A stretch of 64,000 nt of DNA from Cavenderia fasciculata (taxonomy: Eukaryota; Evosea; Eumycetozoa; Acytosteliales; Cavenderiaceae): NCBI RefSeq assembly GCF_000203815.1, contig NW_004457737.1, positions 62,001 to 126,000 on the forward strand, read 5' to 3'. Within the stretch, counting starts at the first letter, position 1, and every line of letters begins with the position of its first letter. The notes beneath the pieces were generated by a model. The model saw only the letters and a list, made by a program, of their open reading frames with translations, had not been told where the DNA came from and made no database searches. Both the position numbers and the translations under genes were made by a program. Shown one piece after another: positions 24,752 through 38,081 of the stretch.

Positions 24752-26638
24752 ATGAAACTATTATTATTTGTTGCCTTGTGCTTGTATTTTGGTGCCGTCG
24801 CATCTCAAACAGACACACCATTAGATATATATGTAAATACTCCAGATCCAACGTATGTACAGAAAGAAAATACACAACTACTATTTTAGAACCACCACCA
24901 CCACACACACACACACACACACACAGCTTTCACAAACAGAGTTTGAAAACTATTGTTATGATAATTATCAACAATCAAGATATTAATAACTTATTTTTAT
25001 CATCACCACTACTTTAAATTAAATGTTTATTATAGATACCAATGGACTCTCAATGGTACAGTTCACGGTGAAACCTACACTGGTTATGTTTTGGAATTGA
25101 GTATGTTATTTGTCATACAAATATCCCCTCTCCTTTTATTTCAAACTGACATCTATTTCTTTTCTTTTCTTTTCTTTTCTTTTCTTTTCTTTTCTTTTCT
25201 TTTCTTTTCTTTTCTTTTCTTTTCTTTTCTTTTCTTTTCTTTTCTTTTCTTTTCTTTTCTTTTAGCATCACAAACATGGATGACAGAAGCCAATTCAAGT
25301 AGACCAGTATGGAAGCATTGGCTTTCAATGTATGTAAACCTCTTTAACACCAAACAACATTCAAAAAAAACATTTAATAATTAATATGTTGTTGTTTTGT
25401 TTTTTATTTAAATTTGTAGTTGCGTTCCAAATCAAGTAAATTCAGACAAAGCATTTATTTATATTGATGGTGGTAGCAATGAAAACTGGAAGACTCCATC
25501 TGAAATTGATTCAACCATTTTGATTGCATGTGTTTCTTCACAATCGATTACTGCCGGTTTGAACCAAATTCCAAATCAACCAATTATGTTTGCCGACGGT
25601 GTCAACAGAGTAGAAGATGCATTGATTGCCTACACATGGAGACATTTCATCAACAACACTGATGAACCAATCTGGTTGGCTCGTCTTCCAATGACCAAGG
25701 CCGTCGTCAGAGCTATGGATGCCATCCAAGAGTTTGGTAAGCAAGTACCATTCCAAGTCGATGGTTTTATTATTGCTGGTGCCTCAAAGAGAGGTTGGAC
25801 CACTTGGACTACCGCAGCTGTTGACCCACGTGTCGTTGCCTGTGTACCAATCGTTATGCCAATTCTCAATATGATTCCAAACATGTTGAACCAATGGAGA
25901 GCCTATGGAAACTGGAGTTTTGCTCTCAATGATTACACCAACGAAGGTGTCATGTCATTTATTGACTCTCCACAAATGGAGGCACTCGCTGGTGTAGTCG
26001 ATCCATACACCTACTTGGATCGTCTTACCATGCCAAAGTACTTGATCACCTCTGCTGGTGATGAGTTCTTCCTCCCAGACTCTCCACAATTCTTCTTTAA
26101 CCAACTCAAGGGTGAGAAGCATCTCCGTATCGTTCCAAATGCCGAACACTCTCTCGTCGGTCATCAAACCGATATTATCCTCTCGATTGTCACCTTCCTC
26201 AAGATGTTTTCAAACAACCAAACTCGTCCAGACTTTTCATACCAAGTTGTCTACAACACCAACACCACTGCCACCATCACATTGACCCCAACTCCAGGTA
26301 CACCATTACCAACCAAGGTCAAGGTATGGGATGCTAGAACCGAGTCAACCACTCGTCGTGACTTCCGTCTCATCACCTGTCAAGATCCAACCAAGTGTAT
26401 CCAATTCGTCATCTGGGTGCCAACCGATGTCCAACCAAACTCTCAAGGTACCTACAGTGTCACATTGAGTGCACCACCAACTGGATGGAGAGGTTTCTTC
26501 TTGGAAGCATCCTATGAAACCCAAAATGGTATCGATGATGAATACACATTAAAGTTCACATCAGAAGTAGCTATTGTTCCAAATACCTTGCCATATCCAT
26601 CATGTGCCCCTGATTGTCCAAATACTATCGGTCAATAG
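24752..26638 (+). CDS. AprA-like secreted protein (PhoPQ-activated pathogenicity-related family)
   Basis: Homologue of Dictyostelium autocrine proliferation repressor AprA, whose fold is the alpha/beta-hydrolase-like PhoPQ-activated pathogenicity-related family. Exons 24752-24852, 25036-25100, 25266-25329 and 25420-26638 join in phase to about 482 residues. The N-terminus is a clear signal peptide (MKLLLFVALCLYFGAVAS). Hydrolase-like features include AFIYIDGGSNENW, IIAGASKRGWTTW (nucleophile-elbow position), TSAGDEFFLPDS and NAEHSL. These give candidate Ser, Asp and His residues. A beta-rich C-terminal domain follows. The second intron is almost entirely a TTTTC repeat and the first holds a CA repeat. 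Likely secreted, perhaps a growth or chemorepellent signal by analogy, though it could be a paralogue with another role. Confidence 0.9.
24899..24924. repeat. (CA)n microsatellite in intron 1 of the AprA-like gene
   Basis: CCACCACCACC followed by about eleven CA units, within the intron between exons 24752-24852 and 25036-25100. Confidence 0.9.
25158..25264. repeat. (TTTTC)n pentanucleotide array filling an intron
   Basis: About 21 uninterrupted copies of the 5-bp unit make up two-thirds of the 165-bp intron and run right up to the AG acceptor at 25264-25265. The array doubles as the polypyrimidine tract. Confidence 0.95.
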
Positions 26639-27301
26639 ACATTCCGTTTTTCACTCCTTTATCTCTTTTTTTTTTTTAATAGTTACCCCCATATCTCTTT
26701 CCCAAGAAAGAAAAAGAAAAATAAATATAGCAACAAATAAATCATTTGAAACTTTATAGGGTTTGAATTTTAATTTTTGGTTCCTTGCTTGTCTCTGATC
26801 GATTTATTAATCAACGAGAGTATATTGATCGCTACAAAGTGAAAGAGAGTCACCCAGTGAACTTTTGGATTTTTTGTTTTTTTTTTTTGTGTCAGAAGTC
26901 CAACGACTAAACGGGTCGGTTGGTGCATGGAGGGAATGAGGGTTTCACACAGTGTAGGGTTTGGGAATTTGTCTTTGTTGTTGTTTGATCTTTACAAAGT
27001 TTCTATCTATCTATTTATTTATTTATTTTAATTTGGTTGTTGTTTTTTTTTTTAATCACTACACACCCACACATCTCCTCTTCATCACCATCGTGTTTTA
27101 TTTATATATTTATATTTATTTTATTGTTGTATCACTACATTTACAGTATCACTATACACATTTTTGAAGAGATCATAATCATTTAGAGAGATTTTAGCTT
27201 GTTTATTAAACGAGTAAAGAGAGAGAGAGATATATATATATTTCAACTTTATTTTTTACTTTATATATTACAAATCATTCATTACATAAACATCAACAAA
27301 G
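26639..27301. other. Intergenic upstream of the LMBD2 gene
   Basis: 3' end of the AprA-like gene, then AT-rich sequence with T tracts (about 26877-26889, 27043-27052), a GAGAGA stretch and TATATATA at 27231-27240, just upstream of the LMBD2 start. No gene seen. Confidence 0.55.
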
Positions 27302-29641
27302 ATGTTGGCAGGTAATATAGCAGTATTGGTTATTGAACTAGCACTCATAGGAGTGGTAGTAGTATTTGGTATGAAACAATACATATCATTTAGAAAGACA
27401 CCATTCTATGCATCTTCAACTGCATGGCTTGGTTGGTTCCTTTGTTTCTCGATTGTTTTCTTGGTACCTGTTGATATTTTAGCTGTATGTATTTTATTAA
27501 TAATAATTATTTAATATTATTGGTCCTATACTAAACACTACCCGTTGCTCTTTATATTATTATTTAGACTGATCATAATCAATGTTTAGAAAAACATGTA
27601 AATCAAACAGGTGATTTCTGTCACGAACCAATTACATATGTACCAGAGAGTTTAATGTTGGCTCAATGGAAAGTATTGTATTGGGGTACATTTATATTTT
27701 CATGGGCAATATTTCCAGTACTTCAAACCTTTTCAGTGACTGGTGATTTTAGATTCCAAGAGAGATTGTGGCGTGCAATCAAAGACAATATCATTCTTTA
27801 TATCTTTATGGGTATCGCTGGTCTTATTTTCGTAATCGTATTATTTGCCCTCAAAAATATGACATTGGATGGTCTGATATCGTTGGTCATGTCTCTGGCC
27901 AATGCTTATGGTCTGGTACTTGTTGTCATTACAATGGGCTTTGGTTTGGTCGATCTTCCTCGTAATCTATTGCGTCAGTCTGACAAGTACAAGACACTCA
28001 GACACTATCGTGTCGACGCCGTTGTCCTTAGAAATGACTTGGAGCAATCACAGTCTGCTCTCAACGATCACCTTCGTTTGATCAAAGCAACATCTGATGC
28101 TGCTGGTGAATACGATCCATACAGACCCTATCTCGATATTATCATCTCAAAATGTCCATTAGAGTTTGCAATGAATGACAATACACCATCGTCTGTTTCT
28201 GTCGATTCTGAACTGTCCTATGACAAGTTGGTATCAATGCATTCAACTCTTATGGATCTGGTTCACCAAAATCAAAGAGCAACCGTCATGTACGATCGTT
28301 TATTGGGCAAGGGTTTCGCCACTGAAGATATCATTGACACTATCGAGGTGCCTGCCAAGACTAGAGAGAAAAAAATTAAATGGAGTTTTAAACATTATTC
28401 TAAAAATCCAAACAAAGTTTTATTTGGTAAGTAATAGAATAGTCGGTTGAAACTGTTGGAATACTTACCTTTTATTTTTATTTTTAGAATACTATTGGAT
28501 AGTTTATATTCACCCAGCATTATATAAATTCTTGGGAGTTGTTTGCTCAATCATGTCATTATTAATTGTATGGAGTGAACTTTCATTGGCATTCAAAGGA
28601 GAGACTAAAAACTATAGTCCCTTTGCTTTGGTCATTAATAATTCAGGTGATTCACTCAATGGTATTGGATTACAGATATTCTGTTTTATTCCTTTACTCT
28701 ACATGACCATTTGTGCCTATACTACATTGTTTAAATTTAGAATATTCAATTACTATAGATTGGTACCTCAACAACAAACAAATGCTATGAGTATTATGTT
28801 TAGTGCAAAGTAGGTTAAATGTAAAAAAAAAAAAAAAAAACAAAAGATGATTAATTCTTATTTTAATCATCTTATTTTCTCCTATAGTTATTTATGTAGA
28901 TTGGCAGCTCCATTATCATTCAATTTTATTCAAATTTGTGCATTGTCTGACGCATCATTCAATGCTGTAATGGGAGAGATGGACGCATTTTCGTTGGGCA
29001 AAAACTTTATATTCTTCTTTCCCATATTTGTTGCAGTCGTTTGCCTTGTATCACTATTCAATGTTCACAAACGTGTTGCCAGTTGTTGTTGTATTCCTCA
29101 ACTGCGCATTGTCACAGATACTTCAGATGCTGCCGTCGAAAAGGGTATGAGAATTCTCAAAGAAGAACGTGAAGCACGAACTGGTGACGGTGGTGTCCTT
29201 CCTCCAAAGCCTAGAGTCATGATTCTCAAGGAATTTTTCACAGGCAAAAAGGATAAATCCAAAGATACTTCACCAACAACAAAGGATGGTGCAAATTCTA
29301 ACCATGTCGCAAATCCATCGAGTTCATTCTACAAACCAGAACCAAAATCAACAAGAATCATTCAAGGTCTTTCAAGGGATTATAGTAGTAAATCAGGAAA
29401 TACCTATAAATCAAGTGGAGCAAGTAGCACCAACAACAACAACAATATCAGTATTAATGGTGGCGGTGGAAATAATAATATAATTTTAAATAACGCAAAT
29501 ACCTCATCCTCTTCAAGTGGAAACGATAGAAAGAGCTTACTATCAAACTATTGGGATAAATTAAACAAAAATTCAAAACCATTCTACGAAGACGATGATG
29601 ACGACGATTACGATGTGGAAATGGGATCACTAAAAAAATAG
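27302..29641 (+). CDS. LMBR1 domain-containing protein 2 (LMBD2) homologue
   Basis: Multi-pass membrane protein of the LMBR1/LMBD2 family, implicated in receptor trafficking or regulation. Exons 27302-27484, 27568-28426, 28488-28809 and 28888-29641 join in phase to about 705 residues. There are about nine hydrophobic segments: two near the N-terminus (VLVIELALIGVVVVFGM, WFLCFSIVFLVPVDILA), three around VLYWGTFIFSWAIFPVLQ and the following 100 residues, and more in exons 3 and 4. The conserved family motif GFGLVDLPRNL is present, followed by a cytosolic coiled-coil loop. The C-terminal 150 residues are Ser/Asn-rich with an acidic end. D. discoideum has two such genes; which one this matches is unclear. 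Confidence 0.92.
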
Positions 29642-29888
29642 AATCTAATAAATCTTAAAACAAGAGTCATCTTGTGAATATACACTACTCAAACATAACT
29701 TGATTCAATATCATATACTAGAGTAACTACTCCATAGTCGTTCCCAACAATGACTAATCATACATATTTCTATTTGCTTACAAATGCGAAGGCCTGACTG
29801 GACATCACTCAATGGTTTGGGTGTAGATCAGGTTTGTTTTGCAGAATTTTTGATATAAATTTATTATATTCCTTATTACTGTTGGTAT

Positions 29889-32800
29889 TTAAAACCATGA
29901 TTTATTATTAGCTGCCAGCTGCTTAGTCATTGAGGCAAAATCTCTTGAGGCGGATTCCATCTGCTGAGTCTTTAGACTCAATTCGTCAATCTTTTCGCCT
30001 CTTTCATTGAGCTTTTGCATTGTTTCATTGAGACTTCCAGCAATATCTTCAACAAACACCTTTTGATTATTTGATTGTTGGGAACGACCATGGTTTGATT
30101 GTTGTTGGGGTAGTTTGATACCCTCTGAAAATACAGTATCTAAATTCACAGGTGCTTTGGCAAAAAAGAACGAACTAATACCACTTGATACAGCAGATTT
30201 TGGCTCTGGAGGAATATTTATACCATCAACAAAGAATTGGTATCTCGTTCTAAAGATGGCGGGTTGGAGACAGACAGAGAACATACTATTCTGTGATACA
30301 ACCATAACACCACCAATGACAGACACAAGAGCTTGGAGACACTTGATGTTATGATTGGGTAATTGGTAATGTCCTCTCTTTTCCAATCCGTGCTTACTGT
30401 GATTGGCACAATCAAAGAGCGTCAATTGGCCAGATTGGTCAATCACTGAAAGATATTGCTTATCAGAGGAAGTGTCTCTTAGGAATGATGTTGAAATGAC
30501 TTGATGATTCTTAAACTCCTCACATCTTTCCTTTGGGTGATTAAAATTATTATTATTTGTAGTGGTGGTGGTGGTAGTAGGAGTAGTTGGTGCTTCTGTG
30601 GTAGAGGGAGATTTTGGAGTTGGAGTGTATTGTGATAGCGATTGAGAGGGGATGGTATATTTGATTATTTGGTTACCAGAAGAAACTATTAAATGAATGT
30701 CATCCAATTTTATATTTAATTTTGATACAACATTGGTTAAAGGTGCTATTTCGGTTGTACTATTGTTGTTGTTATTATTTTCATCATTTGACTGTACAGG
30801 TGGTTGGATTGTATTTGGTAATGATGAAATAAAATTATCAAGCATATCGAGGAAAAGATATCTGAGTTGGTTTCCATTTTTATCAGCATAATGTACTGAT
30901 TTAATGGGGTGGGATGATGCCTTGAATGAGGTAATGATAGACATTGATGGAACATCAATGACCAAGATGGATCCATTTTGAGTTCCTGCGTGTACCAAAG
31001 AAATGTCATCATTTTCACGTAGTGAATAGAAACATAATTCCATCGTAGTAATATCATTTCCTTGACTAGCACCCTCATAGGATGGTGCAGAGACTGATCC
31101 CCGATAATCAATGGCAGCTCTATATACAGTTCTAGATGTTGATACACCATCACACGAGTTGTCACTGACGACAATCATAAAGTGATGGACATTACCTTGT
31201 GATCCACCCATTACCAAGCGAGTTGTGGTCTTTTTTTTCCATGGATTAAGACATATTACATTCATATTACAATCCAATTTAATCTCTCCCATCAATTGAA
31301 GTCCCGACCAAGATGGATCTGGCAAGTTATTATTATTATTATCTTGTTGGGGTGGTGGTGAGGAAGAAGAGGGGGAGGATTGTTGCTCTGTTGGTTGAGG
31401 AGTAGGAGATGGTAGTTGTTCTGGTGCTTGTTCAACACTGGTTGGTGACTGTTGTTGTGGTGCTTGTTCAACACTGGTTGGTGATTGTTGTTTTGGTATC
31501 TCTGCTTCCTTTTGAATTTTGAAAAATGATTTTTCAATTCTTCTTGACCCGTTGTCCAATTGGTAGACGTGAACCAAACCTGCACTATAAGAGGCAGCCA
31601 GAATAAAGGTTGTGACGCAAAACGAAAAGGTGATGAGATTTGGGAGGATATCTGTTGATTTGCCCAAGAATTGATAATTTCTGGCATCGGTATAGTCCCA
31701 AAATCTTAATGATTGATCTTTGTGGTATGTAATCATTAATTGCATGGTGGATCTATTATCTTTGATCAAACCTCCAGAGACTGGGGATTCCAAGTATCCA
31801 ATAGATGTTGTTGGTTTTTGATAGATCTTTAGTGCTTCTATAATCTTTTGTTTTGTTGATTGATCACATTCATATGTTTTCATTAATATTAAATCAATAT
31901 TTGGATTATTATCACTATTATTGTTATTTTGATTATTATTATTATTTTCAATCCATTTTTTTAAACAAATATCATCAATTTGTTTTAATTGTTGTAATGG
32001 ACTTGTATCAAGTTTACAATACAATAATTGATTGGTAGAAGTTAAAGCAATGACAGATGATAAGTCACGACTGCTTGGATATGGAGTGGTAGAGATGGAA
32101 GTAAAGTTGAAAACCGATGGGGCAAGAAGAGTGACACCAAGTTTAGATACATCCTTGTAGTTGTCTCCTCTAATGATAACCAAAGAATTTGATCCTTGAT
32201 AATAACCTCTAAACATAATTATCTTTTTATCCTTGGTATATAACAACTCTAATTGATCAATTGATACTCTTTCCTGTTGTTGTTGTTGTTGTTGAAGGAA
32301 TTGTGGTTTGAATACAAGAGAAGGAGATTGTTTTTGATAATCGACAAAGAGTATTTGTCCATCAAAAAAGCCACAAATGAATTTGTTGCCTTTTCTACTC
32401 CAACAAACCTTGGTAACATAGGTTTTAAAAGATAATTTCTTTTCCAAACGACGACTCTCCAAATTCCATGATACAAGTGTACCATTATTACATCCAATCA
32501 ATAATAAATTATGATCAGATGGACAAATATCAATTGCACTTGAAAATATTTGTTGTTGATCATCTGTACTTGGTACATTAAATGCTTTAATAATTTCTCT
32601 ATCATTATAGATTAATAGAGAGAGAGAGAGAGAGTGAGTGATGATATTTTTAAAAGGATAAGACATTAAACATACTCTTTAACAAATATTTTATAAGAAG
32701 ATAAGAAATGAGAGAATACATTGTAGGTACTAATATAACCAGATTCATCACCAATGTACATAAAATTACAACCATAAAGAAAGGCAATAGAGGTAATTCT

Positions 32801-33277
32801 ATTCTTATAGTTGAGTTGAGTGATTTGAACACCATCATTATAATCCCACTTTTCAATAGAATGAGGAGTGATAACCATAATATGTGGTGTATTGTACAAA
32901 AAGATTATCTTTAGAATAGGTGATGACTCTAATTGAAATTGTGTCTCCATTCCATCTTGTCCAAAGCTAAGATAAAAATAAATAGATAAAAGAGTAAGTA
33001 AAGTATTGATATATAGATAGATTGATCTATTTAATCAAACCAACATTTTAACTTGACCATTATTAAATGCTACAGCAACCAACTTTTGTATTGGATCATA
33101 GTGAATACAAGTAGAATGATTATATATTCCTGCATGATATGATTCTGTTGATAGTTTAGGCATATTGTTTGATGTAGTTGAAGTGGTAGAAGGAGAAGAA
33201 GAAGATGAAGAAGAAGGTGAGGAGGATGAGGGAGAATCCTCCTTCTTTCCCACCAATTTCTTCAAAGTATTAAACAT
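29889..33277 (-). CDS. Tomosyn/Lgl-like WD40 protein with C-terminal R-SNARE
   Basis: Regulator of syntaxin-dependent membrane fusion. Exon 1 (33277-33045) ends at an unusual GTTGGT donor and joins exon 2 (from 32966) to give VKIFGQDGMETQF, the first WD40 blade. Exon 2 runs to about 32716. A large final exon (about 32610-29889) carries further WD40-like repeats (LLLIGCNNGTLVSWNLESRR, KVCWSRKGNKFICGFFDGQI). The C-terminus (VEDIAGSLNETMQKLNERGE onward) is an R-SNARE coiled coil with the zero-layer Arg in LNERGEKI. No membrane anchor follows, as in tomosyns. The exact splice between exons 2 and 3 is uncertain because the most family-like donor (GTATTC) does not match the phase of the acceptor. 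Gln/Ser/Pro repeats interrupt the propeller. About 1,080 residues. Confidence 0.88.
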
Positions 33278-33483
33278 GACTCTTTTTTAATTAACTATAT
33301 ATATAGGTAGGCAAAGATTACTATGAATCAGGAAGGGATGAAAGATCAATGATGGTGTGTATCTCATCAGTGAGTGAATTTAATTAAATTGATTTTTTTT
33401 TCTATTTTTGTGCGTCAAAGAGTGGTTCAAGCCCACTCACTCTATGGTTAATATTATTTATTATTTATTTATTTATTTATTAT

Positions 33484-36400
33484 TTATTTTTGAATTTGAG
33501 TAAGGATAGTAGATTTTTGATCAACAGGAAGTTGAGAGATGATTTGTTCCATTTGAGGACCAAACTTTTCACCCAATTGTTTAATGAATCCAACGATCTT
33601 TTCACGAACATCGTCTTCTAACTTTTGAGCAAGGTCATGTGCAAAGATAGAGACGATTCTAGCGGTATGTGGTGATACAATATCAAAATGCTTTGAATAG
33701 AGTAGGAAGATGGCATCGAAAACAGATGATATCTCTTGTAAATCCTTTTGGATTGGTAGTTTGGCAAGGAACATTGGGAGTACTTCTACGAGTGGTACAT
33801 TTTGTGATCCAGCATAGATCATACGTGCTACACAACCCATAACATTGTCAACTACCTCCTTTTCGTTGGATACTGTTGCACTTTGTAACATTGGAAGGAT
33901 GGCTTGGAGCACTGAAACATAGTGTTCCTTGGTGGCACAAACACTACACTTGATCAAAATACCCAACATAAAGCATGATACTCTACGTACTTGTGGTGAT
34001 TCATCTTTCAATGCCTTCATGCAAACTGTATATAATCTTTCAAAATAGGGACTACAATCAACTTCGATCACTCTTAATATTTCTGCCAATGTACCAATTA
34101 CACATGCAACAATTGAATGATGATTTTTTGGATTCTAAATAAAAAAAATAAGTAAATTGATTATTATTATTAATTATATTTTTACTTCTTCTTTTACTTA
34201 CAGTTAATTTTAATAAATGTTGAAGTGAATGTTCAAAATAAGTTTTAAAAGCATGACCAGATGCGGTGGCAATTTCAATCATACATTCAGATGCATAGTG
34301 TAATAGATTGTAATCTGATTCCTCTTCATCTTCATCTTCGGTTGGTTCATCTTGATCTTCTTCGTCGTCATCTTCGACTTCAGCGTCACGATTGACTGTT
34401 TGACAATAGGCATGTCCCTTGACTACGTTCATGACATGATTACCAATATCGTTCATGAATGGAGCTATGGCAGCTGGACCAACCTCCTTGACGGTATCTG
34501 CAATGGCCAAAAAGGCCTTTGATACAACACTCTTTTTAACCTCGAATGTGAGAATGTGATTGTAGATTTGGAAGGAGAATTGAAGGAGCACCTTAACTGG
34601 TTCTGGAACGGCAGTGGTAAAATCTCCCTTTTTGTATTCGATTGGATAGCATGCAACAACAGATGTGATGATAGATGAGAGACATCCCAAAGCTTCGAAT
34701 CTAATGTCTTCGTGAAAGTATTGACAAAGTGACTCTAAAGCAGTGATGAGTTCTTGAACGTATGGGAAGAATGACTTGGGGAGACAATGTGCGAGTGTGG
34801 CAAGACAGTGAATGGCAGCACTCTTTTCGTCGAGGAAGTTGGTACGAACAGAGAGTCCAGAGTAATTTTCTTCTTCCTCTTCGTTGGCGCCAGATTCGCT
34901 TTCATCATTGTCGATACCTTGAATGTTGAATGCGCTTTGTGTTTGATTTTTGGTGAGACCGTCGTCAGAGAGTGCACTCTTGAGCAAGAGTTGGAAGACA
35001 TCCTTGAGATAGGGTGCCATGTCTTCGCCAAAGTGCTCAAATATAATAGAGTAAAAGGAAAAGGTGAGTTCGGTCAACTCGGGTACACCAAGGTTGAGAC
35101 CGGCCAGCGAGATGGACATCAAGTTTGGAATAAAGGGGATAATACGTTCCTTGGGGACAGTCTTGGCGATGGCACCCATACAATCCATAGCGTTGGCACG
35201 CAATGTAATATGCTTTTGATCGGTGATGGACAAGAGTCCATTCAAGAATGTAAAGACCTTGTCAAAGTATGGTGCAAAGTGTTCTTCGGCGCTCAAAGCA
35301 ATAGCAGTGATGGCAGAGAGTGCAAACTCCTTGACTTGGACATTATCACGTTCCAAGAGTTGACCAACCTTTTCCATGATCGATGGGAGTACTGGCAACA
35401 ACTCTTCAGTCTCCAAATTAGAGAGGAAAGCTTCCAAAGCATAACAACAACGGAGTACAAAAGCATTGTCTGGGTCATCCAACGATTTGAAGATGGCTGG
35501 GAAAATAATATTGCTGAAACGGTAGATTTCAGGTTCAATGTGTTCAGAGAGACGTGCAATGCAGATGAATGCGTTTTGACGAGCAGTCTTGTTTGGATCG
35601 GCCAAACCCTTCATGGTCATGTGGACGATGGCTTCGACTTGATCTCTCATCTCTTCAGCACAACCATATGACAATTGTTGAATGATCAATGGCAAAGAGA
35701 TACGATGAGCAAGATCTTGTGATTCAGAGAATTGCTTCATCAAACCCAACAATGGATGGAATACCAACTTTGCAGAAAACTCTTCACCAATATGTTTCAA
35801 CGATACACCAGCAGCAATAAATAATTCATTCTCTTCCAAATCCTCTTCAATTGCTCCTGTTGTAATTAATCCTAATATTAATTTTAATAAATCTTCTAAT
35901 AAATTTGAATCTCTAATAATCTTTGGTTTGCTATAAAATTAAATAATAAATAAAATGTAAATATATAAGTCTATAAAAGAGAAAGAGCCATATATATAGA
36001 TTTACATACTTTTGAATGACAACATCAATAAATTCAACAGCAGATATTCTAACAGATGGATCAAGATCTTGAGCAGCAGCAACTTGATATGAAAATTTAA
36101 TAATCTCTGGTAATACTCTTACAATGGTTGGTAATTGCTAAAGGATCAATGAAAAAAGGGAAGGAAGGAAGGAAAAAAGGGAAGAAAGGTCAATTTAAAT
36201 TCAATGGATTTAGAGGTATTTTGAGTTTTACAGAGTTTAGAACATACACTTTCAACCAATTCATCAAACATTACAAATGATGATTGTACTTCTTCATCTA
36301 AATGATTTTGAATACAAATCTTGATATTTTCAATGATGAGTGGCATCAATTCCAAAAACTTCTCAACAACCTTTTTGTCATGTGAAAAGGTTACGATGGC

Positions 36401-37142
36401 AGATCCAACAGCCTTTAGAGTGTTTGTACGAACTTTGAGTACTGGATCATTTAATCCATTCTTGAATAATTGAGCCAATTCTGTAGAGTGTTCAGCAACA
36501 ACTGTAATATGTTCCAATAATATTTCAAACATATACATTTGTAACTAATAAATAAAATCAATCAAATTAATATATGATGATGATTTAATATATTTGTTAT
36601 TTAACATTGTACAATATATATCACTTACTTCTCTGAAAACTGAATTTTGTTGTTGAGAGAGTTGGTACAAGAATGGGAGGAATTCATTCCAGTCACCAAT
36701 TGGTAGAGAGATACGACAGATGATAATGATAACTTCTGCTACAGCTTTTTTGATTGCATTTTCTGGTTCTTGCATGAATTGTTGTAAAAGTGTTGACTTT
36801 AAACCAACCCTTTGTTCTTCTGTAATGTGTAACCAATGTACTGAAATCTTCTTTCTCATCAATACTGCTGATAATTGTCTAATCTATATTATTCATTTAA
36901 TCAATCAATGATAAGTATACAATAGATCCACTACTACTACTACTACGACTACTTTGACTAATCTGTTGATGTATTACCTCTTTAAATTGAGAAGATTGAA
37001 TTTGATTCATCAAGATGAGAGATGAAATAGGTCTCTTTAGGAGAGAGTTCAACTTTTGAGTGGCCTCTGTTACAGTCTCTGGCTGCAACATACCTCTGAG
37101 ACATATTAAAATATCATCTATATCTTTTTGTTGAATTGACAT
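33484..37142 (-). CDS. Importin-beta family karyopherin, importin-4/Kap123 type
   Basis: Nuclear import receptor made of HEAT repeats. Six exons (37142-36978, 36883-36629, 36544-36248, 36137-36010, 35930-34202, 34134-33484) join in phase to 1,074 residues, the expected size for importin-4. The N-terminal repeats include IRQLSAVLMRKKISVHW and QEPENAIKKAVAEVI. Mid-protein repeats include NELFIAAGVSLKHIGEEF and VKEFALSAITAIALSAEEHF. An acidic loop (EVEDDDEEDQDEPTEDEDEE) lies in the C-terminal third and could mimic RanGTP-sensitive acidic loops of the family. No breaks seen. Coding density and codon use are even throughout. Confidence 0.93.
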
Positions 37143-37361
37143 GATTATCTATACCTTATATGTATATATATAGTAAAACTTCTCAAACAGAGACAAAGAG
37201 AGAAAAGAGAGAACTACATTAAACGAAAGACTCCCCTCCCCAACAATCCCTCGCAAAAAGAAAAAAAAAAACGACCGAAAATGAATCACTTTGAAAAAAA
37301 GGCAATCTAATAAATATAAATATAAATGTGTTGTTAACCTTAAGAACTCGACACATCATCA

Positions 37362-37396
<35 letters not shown>

Positions 37397-37561
37397 GTTA
37401 ACCTTTTTAATAGTTGACTTCCTTCCACTTTGGGGGTTAATAGGTTCTTTGGAACCAATATTTAATTTAATTTAATTTAATTTTTTTATTTTTTTTTATA
37501 ATTTAATTTTTACGATAATGCAAAGCTTCTCATTTATTATTATTATTATTCAAACAAAGAA
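37143..37561. other. Divergent promoter between importin and a small gene
   Basis: Contains A tracts (37259-37270), an ATC trinucleotide run (about 37357-37396), AATTT repeats and T tracts (37459-37497), and an ATT run just before the next start codon. No coding sequence seen. Confidence 0.6.
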
Positions 37562-37916
37562 ATGTCTCAAAACAAAGGTACTAATAGCCAAGGCAACGTA
37601 TGTTTTATATAACCAACTTTATTGTTAGGAACTCCTATACTTACCCCTTTTCCTTTAAATTTGCTCTTTTTAGAGCTACAGTCACATGGGTGACTCTCCT
37701 TCAGATCGTGGAGGAAATTACCGTTATTCTAACAATGATGGTTCTTATTTCTACCAAAACTCAAATGGTTCTAGGTAAGTTTAGTCTATTACTATTTTAT
37801 TTTATTGTTGATTAATCTAATAGCAAATTAATTTTAATAGATACTATAACGATGGAACTGGTAGTGGTGGATACTACAAAGGATCTGACTCTTCAAGCTA
37901 CAGCTACAGAAAGTAG
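37562..37916 (+). CDS. Small Tyr/Gly/Ser/Asn-rich conserved protein, three exons
   Basis: A 70-residue protein split over three small exons, 37562-37597, 37674-37774 and 37841-37916, with standard GTATGT/GTAAGT donors and TAG acceptors, all in phase. The sequence opens MSQNKGTNSQGNSYSHMGD, continues NNDGSYFYQNSNGSRYYNDG, and ends SYSYRK. The pattern GTNSQGNxY followed by repeated (D/N)GSxYYxNxNGSxYY resembles a family of short, widely distributed fungal and protist proteins of unknown function. That similarity is from memory and needs a search. It lies divergently from the importin gene. The precise splicing of a short, non-homopolymeric peptide is strong evidence for a real gene. Confidence 0.78.
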
Positions 37917-38081
37917 AAGAAGAGGAGGAGATAGATTCAAATTATTAATATCATGATGGATTTAATAAACAACCAAGTCAGTTTCCCAAAGCAATATTGC
38001 TATTGAAATTAAATGTATATTATTATTATCATTATTCACTCATTTGAATGTTGTGTATTTATTATTATTATAGCAGCTTAA

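Noticed and set aside
25091-25384. Open frames coding Phe/Ser/Leu or Lys/Glu/Arg pentad repeats on both strands.
   Set aside because: They are translations of the TTTTC intron array, not genes.
33415-33440. A tRNA-like T arm: GGTTCAAGCCC flanked by AGTGG and CCACT.
   Set aside because: No matching acceptor stem, A box or anticodon arm lies upstream at the right distance.
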